A DNA stretch of 64,000 nucleotides, taken from contig NC_092807.1 of NCBI RefSeq assembly GCF_040954645.1, positions 26,942,353 to 27,006,352 on the forward strand. The letters are read 5' to 3'. Below are positions 11,494 to 64,000 of this stretch, in pieces. The DNA comes from Diabrotica undecimpunctata (taxonomy: Eukaryota; Arthropoda; Insecta; Coleoptera; Chrysomelidae). The position numbers and the translations under genes are program-made. The stretch's first letter is position 1; each line of letters opens with the position of its first letter. The notes beneath the pieces are model-generated. The model had not been told where the DNA came from. It saw only the letters and a list, made by a program, of their open reading frames with translations, and searched no databases.

Positions 11494-11914
11494 CTCCGTG
11501 CGGCTCGCGGAGATAAGAATACTGCCGAGGTCAGAAGGCCCTGCCTGTCGTAAGAGGCGACTAATGGGTAGGAATCGAGAGGTGGAGAGCCGGCGCTTGA
11601 GGTGTCGGGTTTGTCGAAAAGCACACGGTCGCTTAGGCGACACGGTCACCGGTCTACATTCCTAGTATCCGAGACGAGACTCTCGTGGGACCACCCTACT
11701 CTCATTCCAAGAGAACCTGGCGAGGTTGAACGAGCTGGGCCCGTACACACCTCTCTTGGCCTTGTGTCAAGCTTGGTGTGGGTGCCCCGGCACGTACCCG
11801 TCAGGAGATTCAAGAGTGGTAGAGGAGAGATCATCGCCGGCGACCTGTCTACATGCGAGATGGAAATTCCTCTGCCTGCCAGTTTTTTAATTGGAGGGCA
11901 CAAACGCTTTGCAA
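11494..11914. mobile_element. GC-rich 421-bp retroposed insert of unknown family
   Basis: Bounded by an exact 13-bp duplication TGCAGGTGTAGTT (11481-11493 and 11915-11927); its removal rejoins the LINE reading ...TTPAEVLSL. It is much richer in G+C than the rest of the window and contains possible hairpins, one built on GTCG..CGAC flanked by CCTGCC/GGTAGG near 11538-11568, another on GTCGC..GGCGAC near 11628-11641. No poly(A) or simple tail at either end, no clear tRNA-type A and B boxes, and no protein I recognise. Could be a SINE or a deleted LINE 5' region. Confidence 0.65.
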
Positions 11915-13388
11915 TGCAGGTGTAGTTGGAAAAAGAAAGTCTTGGAAAATTGATCAATTTTCATGAGAAAATTTGGAGTTGAGTTATTATTATTTTTATT
12001 AAAGAAATAGTTATTTATCAGGTTGGCTTTATCTTTAGTTTATATATTTTCATTGTCATTTATTTTAATTGTATTTTGATCAGATAAAAGGCATATATCG
12101 AGCACAGTTTAATTAAATCTTGCCCAAGTACTTTCGATCCCTAGATCATCTACAGGGGCATTTCGTCAATTGTGGCCTATCCGACAAGAACAAGATGTCA
12201 TAAACATATAAATGTACATCACACTACACTACAAAAGGACAAACAAACACTTTAAAATTACTTAAGAAAGGCTACATTACTTGCAGAAGCCGGAGACAGA
12301 ATGATGAATTAATGAATTAATTGTATTTGCTAATATAGGTTTATTTCTATTTTAATTATTATTGATGATTTTCCAACTTTCTTTTATCATGTTGTTGCTA
12401 TTTTCAATACGTCCATTATTTATTTGTTTTAAATACTGTTGTTTGATTTGTTAATATTGCTTTTTAAAAGTATTATATCGGTCTGTATAAAATTAACTAT
12501 TTAACCTTTTGCGTAATACGTTATTTTCGCACAGCATATTATGCATTTCTTTGATGTGCTTAGGAAACTTATTTTTGCTATAAAATTTGGCTGGTTTTTG
12601 TATATTAGGAAAAATTGTGTTATAATGATCTAAAAAAATTCCATAAAATGCTGATATTTTATCGTTGAAAGTGATAGCCCAATAAGTTTCATGCCAGGTT
12701 TCTCTACATACATATTAGATTTCGGAAAACATCCATATTAGATTCCATAAAATTACGGGTTTGAAAGGAATAATTAGTTAAGCATTAATGGGAAAAAGAA
12801 AGAACCTTCGTTATTTATGTCCATACTTCTATGTTATTTATGTCCAAACTACTAAAAAAATTATCACTACATGTTGAAGATGTGTTTGGTATCCTGGTGG
12901 GTACATTAATAAAATGTTTAATGTTAAATTCAGCTAATAAATTTATTAGATAATTTCTGTGATTGTTTTTAATTAGGAAGTTCACGTTAACATATCCACA
13001 TATAAGAAACTGATTACCATTCTTATAGAAATTGAATATCAACATCTCAAGTTGTTTAATGAACTGTTTAAAGTTGCTGGTTTCAGGAGGTCGGTAAATA
13101 GAGAGAATATATACAAATCCCTTTGTATTTGGGTTTTTATTCCTCCACGACAGATTTCAAACACACCCTCTATACACCATGTATTTACATTTATTGATTC
13201 TATGACAAAATTCTGTACAACATCCTTTCTTGCGAATAACGTAACACCGTCTGTTTCTTTGTTCGTTGAGGCGACATGTCGCCTCAACTAAGCAGAAATC
13301 ATTAGCGAATTGGTTTCTTGTACTCATACAGAGTAGATCCGAATAAAATGAAAAAGGCAGTCAAGATTTGATTTCACGTACAAAGCGT

Positions 13389-13455
13389 CTATGTATCTGT
13401 TTATACGTATTTCGCTTTAATAAAGCTCATATACTACTAAGCGTCTACGTATAAA
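13389..13455 (-). ncRNA. Degenerate hammerhead ribozyme copy
   Basis: The minus strand keeps ATGAG, stem II GCTTT..AAAGC, CGAAA and GTATAAACAG, but the core CTGATGA reads TATATGA and the stem I 3' strand is replaced at the inversion junction. Predicted inactive. Confidence 0.7.
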
Positions 13456-13772
13456 CAGATACATAGACGCTTTGTACGTGAAATCAAATCTTGACTGTCT
13501 TTTTCATTTTATTCGGATCTACTCTGTATGAGTACAAGAAACCAATTCGCTAATGATTTCTGCTTAGTTGAGGCGACATGTCGTGGAATGCAAATTTTAG
13601 ATTCCCCATGTCTCTATTAACATCTTTATCAACGTCTGCTTTGCCTTGAAATTTTTAGAAGGCTCAGATTAAGACAGAAATCTGAATTGTGTTTCGAAAC
13701 TATTTTACGGATTTAATATCAGATGTCGCTATTGCATCCGTTTCGAAGCCATTTTATTGTTGCTTCTTAAAG

Positions 13773-14649
13773 CCAGGAATTCTGAATGGGTATTTAAGGA
13801 AGCTTTAGACGGTTATGCGAAAGGAATACTAATAAACGGTGAATGGTTGAATAACGTTAGATATGCAGATGACACTATAGTTTTTGCCGATGATCTGAAT
13901 GACTTACAGATATTAACAAATCGCATAACAGAAGTCAGTAACAGATACGGACTAGCTCTTAACATAAAGAAAACCAAATTTATGACAATTAGTAAAAAAC
14001 CAATACTAAACGCTCATCTTACAATTAACCAACAGAATATCGAAAGAGTCGAGCAATATACATATCTAGGCACCAATTTAAATAGCCAATGGGACCACTC
14101 AACAGAAATTAAACAGCGAATAATAAAAGCAAAAGCAGCATTCGTTAGAATGAGAAACATTTTCAACAGTCGAGACATATCATTAAAAACAAAATGCCGT
14201 CTATTGAACTGCTACATATTCACAGTTCTGCTCTACGGAATGGAAGCATGGACACTGACTGTTGCATCTATGAATCGGCTCGAAGCTTTCGAAATGTGGT
14301 GCTATAGGCGCATCTTACGTATATCCTGGGTTGACAGAGTAACTAATGTGGAGGTCCTGCGTAGAATGGGGAAAGAATGTGAAATTCTCATGACCGTCAA
14401 AATAAAAAAGTTGGAATATCTAGGACATGTAATGAGAAATCAAGAACGTTACGGCCTTCTCCAGCTGATTCTCCAAGGGAAAGTAAATGGTAAGAGAGGA
14501 CCGGGAAGAAGACGCATTTCCTGGCTTCAAAATTTACGAAAGTGGTATAACACGACTACCACTGAACTGTTCCGCGCTGCAATAAATAAAGTAGATAGCT
14601 GTGATGATCGCCAACATCCGGAACGGATAGGCACTTTAAGAAGAAGAAG
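13773..14649 (+). mobile_element. LINE 3' half inserted in ribozyme array 1
   Basis: One open frame from 13757 to 14680 covers the RT palm and C-terminus: RYADDTIVFADD (catalytic YADD intact), YTYLGTNLNS, LLYGMEAW, RILRISWVDRVTNVEVLRR, GHVMRN, GKRGPGRRRISWL, ending in a (GAA)n tail. The repeat unit is interrupted after TTAAAG (13772) and resumes at ACAGG (14654), with AAAG repeated on both sides. It is 5'-truncated, lacking endonuclease and RT fingers, so it cannot move itself. The long clean frame suggests a fairly recent insertion. Confidence 0.85.
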
Positions 14650-14682
14650 AAAGACAGGAAAGATTTATTTTTCACGTTGAGA

Positions 14683-14750
14683 ACGCCTATGAATAGCTGT
14701 TCTGATGAGCTTTATTAAAGCGAAATACGTATAAACAGATACATAGACGC
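14683..14750 (+). ncRNA. Type I hammerhead ribozyme (array 1)
   Basis: Core CTGATGA at 14702-14708, stem II GCTTT-ATT-AAAGC, GAAA at 14722-14725, a short stem III (AUAC/GUAU, or 2 bp with a 4-nt loop), then predicted cleavage after the A at 14733 (triplet AUA, fits the NUH rule). Stem I pairs AACAG (14734-14738) with CTGTT before the core (one internal G-for-A change lies outside it), then again CATAG with CTATG across an internal loop. Relative to the copies in array 2, stem II carries a compensated C-G to U-A change. Activity is inferred. Confidence 0.85.
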
Positions 14751-14899
14751 TTTGTACGTGAAATCAAATCTTGACTGTCTTTTTCAAATGTTAATGGATT
14801 CAAGCCAGTGCTCAGTGACACAAAAGATACTTACATTTTTTTGTTGTAATCATTTGATGCTAATGCATCATAAGAATTTGGTAGTGCATTATTAAATGC

Positions 14900-15530
14900 G
14901 TCTTTTATATCTAACGTCTATAGTGATTGATTTTATGAACTACCTCGTTCAGTACTGTTCGTTGATTTTCTAGAAGAATTTTTTCTATTGCCTTCAACAG
15001 AAATGATTTAAGAATGATCCGCCTGTAGGATTTAGGTAGAATCAATTATTCGCCTCTTCAATCTCCCAACATGTTTTGATATTTCTAATTGTATTTTCTA
15101 TAATGTATAAAAATTTTGCTTTCAAAATTCCTGACAGACAAACTAGTGTCATATTAAGATGAGACATTTAAATTGCCACTCGTACAGATATTTAAGGAAC
15201 TAGAGACTGCTGGAGAGAAGATAAAGAAAAAATATTAGAGGTGTAAGTATCATTAGACAATTGACAACGCTTTAACAGAAATATGGTGAGCTAAACAAAA
15301 GTTAGGTTAGGTTAGGTTTAAAAAAAGACTTGTTAACAATGGGAAACATTTTTCGGAATATTTGATCGTTAAACACGGGATTTCTGTCTTTTAAGAATGT
15401 ATCACAAAATCGGAGACAGATCAACAAGGAATTTAGCATTCAGAAAGGCTAGAGCAAATTCTCTTATTGGCCTTTTGATTGCATTAAAATGATGTTTCTA
15501 AACTCCCTGTTAAAGATTTATAAAAAATTA
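14900..15530. other. Intergenic stretch between LINE and START gene 3' end
   Basis: No gene recognised. Holds three TTAGG-like units at 15302-15319. Possible poly(A) signals for the minus-strand START gene (AATAAA read as TTTATT) lie at about 15533-15554. Confidence 0.45.
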
Positions 15531-15668
15531 TTTTATTTATTAATACATTTATTACTTATATAGGTAACGATTTATCCTAAATTCTAATATAATCAAATAC
15601 AAAAATATATACAAAGGCAATATAAAAATGCTTGATTAAAAAATAATCAGTCACGATAATACAATACT

Positions 15669-62534
<46,866 letters not shown>

Positions 62535-62726
62535 CTAAAACAAAATAAATATATAAATAAATATACAAAAACGCGGTAGCAAGAATACAAACAAAATATA
62601 GCATACATATTAGTTTCATCAAACAATGTTGAGAAATGTTATTAAACTATTATTATTGCTTTTTCTTCTATCTTACACCATAGGTTGGCATCTGTTCTTT
62701 GTCAAAAGTTTATTTGATCTATGGCA

Positions 62727-62882
62727 GCGGTTCTCAACCTCTGCACATGTACTTCAGAGTACTTCACATATAAATTATTCTGAATCTGAATGGATACGCA
62801 ATCCCTTTCTTGTTGAGTTGTCGACCCAGGATTTAAGTGCAACTGAACAAGAATTATGCCAACATTTGATTATACAAAATTA
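62727..62882 (+). mobile_element. hAT-like element fragment
   Basis: Begins CAGCGGTTCTCAACCT, the typical end of Charlie-type hAT elements, and soon reads SESEWIRNPFLVELSTQDLS, resembling the C-terminal QWIRNPF...LS region of ZBED5/FAM200-type hAT transposases. Internally deleted; stops at 62882. Confidence 0.65.
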
Positions 62883-63089
62883 AGAAAAAGAGAAATACAT
62901 CAAAAAGTGATCCAACAAGTCAACTCAAATCTATTATAACAGAAGTAGGAGAAGAAATCTTAACATCAGAAGATGTCAATGAAAAGTGGAGCAATATTCA
63001 GAAGGCCTGACTAAAGGCTGCAGAAGAAAATTTAAAGCCTGAAAACTACGTCTTGAACCAAAAGTAGAGAACAAATAGCTGAAGTTTAT

Positions 63090-64000
63090 CCATCTGCACA
63101 CTATTATCTCGCTGCTGACTTCAATTTACCAAACTCTAAATGGTTTTCAAATGACATGTGTTCTACAACATTTTCTCTACCAGCTGTCACAGCATCTGAA
63201 GTTAAAGCCCTGCAGGTTGTGTCTGGTATTTGTGCACACCACAATTTATTTCAGTACAAAACTAATGTGAATTCCACTGGTAATATTCTCGATTTGGTGC
63301 TGGTTGATGATGCTGATGTAACTGTGTCCAGGGCAGATGAAGCTCTTTTGAGGGAGGGTATGCATCACCCACCCCTGGAATTTGGGATAAAGATGACCAA
63401 AAGGTGCCCCAATAATAGTGGTTTGGTTAGTGATGGTTTCTATAGGGACTTTAAGTCGGCTGACTATGTGAAAATAACTGATTTTTAATCACACTTTATT
63501 TTTAGGAAACCACTGAATCAAATTGTAAATATTTTTTATAATAGAGTTTACTTAGTTATAGAATTATTTATCCCCCTAAAAAGGTATTCAAAACGTAGAT
63601 TCCCTTCTTGGTTCTCTTCAAAGTTGAAGGACCTGATAGTTGAGAAAAAGAAAGCTCACAAAAAATATCTTTTATCTAAATCACTTCTGGATTATCGCAC
63701 TTTTTCTCAGCTGAGGACCAACTGTAAATTGTTAAAAGCTGGAGGCTACAGAAATCATATTTATTTAAGAGAATTATCAGTAGGAAATAATTTGAAGGGA
63801 TTTTGGTTGTTTGTGAATTCACAGAGGGGAAAGCTTTCCTTGCCCACTGTGTTGAGTTATGGTGGTGTTAAATCCAGTCACGGACCAGATATTGTAAATC
63901 TTTTTGCAGAATATTTTTCTAGTCTATTCCACTCAAATATATGACATACTCAGTGATTCACCTTCACTTGGTCTTACTAACTTGACTGGTTTCAACATAA
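63090..64000 (+). mobile_element. LINE endonuclease end and linker, runs off the window
   Basis: Reads YYLAADFNLPNSKWFS, AHHNLFQYKTNVNSTGNILD, LVDDADVTVSRADEAL and HHPPLEFGIKM (endonuclease C-terminal blocks). Then 63624-63944 gives VEKKKAHKKYLLSKSLLDYR, LRTNCKLLKAGGYRNHIYLR and GFWLFVNSQRG, the linker before an RT that should start beyond 64000. A stop at 63486 separates the two. Jockey/CR1-type by layout. An earlier LINE scrap (EEILTSEDVNEKWSNIQKA) lies at 62890-63020. Confidence 0.7.

Larger units (their letters stand above)
13271..14788 (+). mobile_element. Hammerhead-ribozyme repeat array 1 (retrozyme/Penelope-like)
   Basis: Built from the same ~400-bp unit as the array at 31127-32487. 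The left part (about 13271-13430) is inverted; the right part (from about 13441) is direct and carries one complete hammerhead at 14683-14750. Cleavage positions at 13453 and 14733 are 1280 bp apart; subtracting the 881-bp LINE insertion and its 4-bp duplication leaves a 399-bp unit. The array ends at ...GACTGTCTTTTTCA, 55 bases after the cleavage site, exactly like array 2. It interrupts the endonuclease of the CR1/jockey-like LINE. No protein is encoded by the unit itself. Confidence 0.8.
10345..14900 (-). mobile_element. CR1/jockey-like LINE, interrupted twice
   Basis: Minus-strand order: endonuclease start near 14830-14789 (FCVTEHWLESINI, the TE.WL motif), endonuclease continued at 13270-12815 (TDGVTLFARKD; INVPTRIPNTSSTCSDNFFS), a linker, then reverse transcriptase 11930-10345 (GLDEINV; HAFRKGKS; GLFYDLSCAFDMVDH; GVPQGSVRG). 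The catalytic YADD is present in the DNA but knocked out of frame by an upstream frameshift near 10800. Two insertions interrupt it: a GC-rich element (11494-11914) and ribozyme array 1 (about 13271-14788). Around each, the protein reading resumes on the far side. Part of the endonuclease and linker (11930-12810) is too decayed to read. Confidence 0.8.

Noticed and set aside
11602..11957. Open frames on both strands over the GC-rich insert
   Set aside because: Long frames are expected in GC-rich sequence; no protein motif and they cross the insertion boundary.
15302..15319. Short TTAGG run like insect telomere repeats
   Set aside because: Only about three units, inside ordinary AT-rich sequence; too short to mean a telomere or an internal telomeric site.
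62626..62883. 85-residue frame with a hydrophobic start, like a small secreted protein
   Set aside because: The second half is a hAT end and transposase scrap; the hydrophobic start is AT-rich flank read by chance.

Overview
This is an animal nuclear window, almost certainly from an insect. It is AT-rich, has spliced genes with GT..AG introns, and codes a SIFamide neuropeptide precursor and a STARD3/Start1-like lipid-transfer protein. Nearly everything else is transposon debris. I cannot fix the insect order from the sequence.

Two host genes stand out, in convergent (tail-to-tail) orientation. (1) At the left edge on the + strand is a complete SIFamide gene: TATA box (148-155), initiator (178-183), non-coding exon 1 (180-222), and two coding exons (2907-3051 and 6648-6736) giving a 77-residue precursor. 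(2) From 62534 down to 15669 on the - strand is a START-domain gene. Seven coding exons lie in the window and join in frame to give the last 382 residues of a STARD3-like protein (MENTAL membrane domain, FFAT-type linker, START domain). Its first coding exon(s) lie beyond the right edge. Its introns (53 bp to 28.8 kb) hold most of the transposons described below.

Mobile DNA: dozens of non-LTR retrotransposon (LINE) pieces on both strands (RTE-like, CR1/jockey-like, I-like with RNase H, other types), nearly all 5'-truncated and broken. Many are bounded by exact target-site duplications, so nesting order can be read. Class II elements include a near-complete pogo/Tigger-like element (36444-40213), a Tc1-like transposase gene split by another element, an uninterrupted 455-residue transposase whose catalytic spacing counts as DD83E (55499-56866) with two decayed relatives, a piggyBac-like MITE, an unassigned short inverted-repeat element, and mariner-like and hAT-like scraps.

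The most unusual content is a roughly 400-bp repeat carrying a type I hammerhead ribozyme. It occurs as two arrays (13271-14788 and 31127-32487). Four ribozyme copies keep the full catalytic core; stem II covaries between copies; the distance between self-cleavage sites is 399-400 bp; both arrays end at the same base, 55 nt after a cleavage site; and both have an inverted 5' part. Array 2 sits in a LINE between 9-bp target duplications. No reverse-transcriptase ORF lies within the unit. It looks like a non-autonomous, Penelope-linked, retrozyme-like element.

Layout: 1-6.9 kb SIFamide gene with LINE-filled introns; 6.9-15.2 kb nested LINEs, a GC-rich insert and ribozyme array 1; 15.5-62.5 kb START gene and its introns, with array 2 at 31-32.5 kb, pogo element at 36-40 kb, 182-bp tandem repeat at 44.6-45.1 kb, and DD83E-in-Tc1 nest at 54.8-58.1 kb; 62.6-64 kb hAT and LINE fragments.
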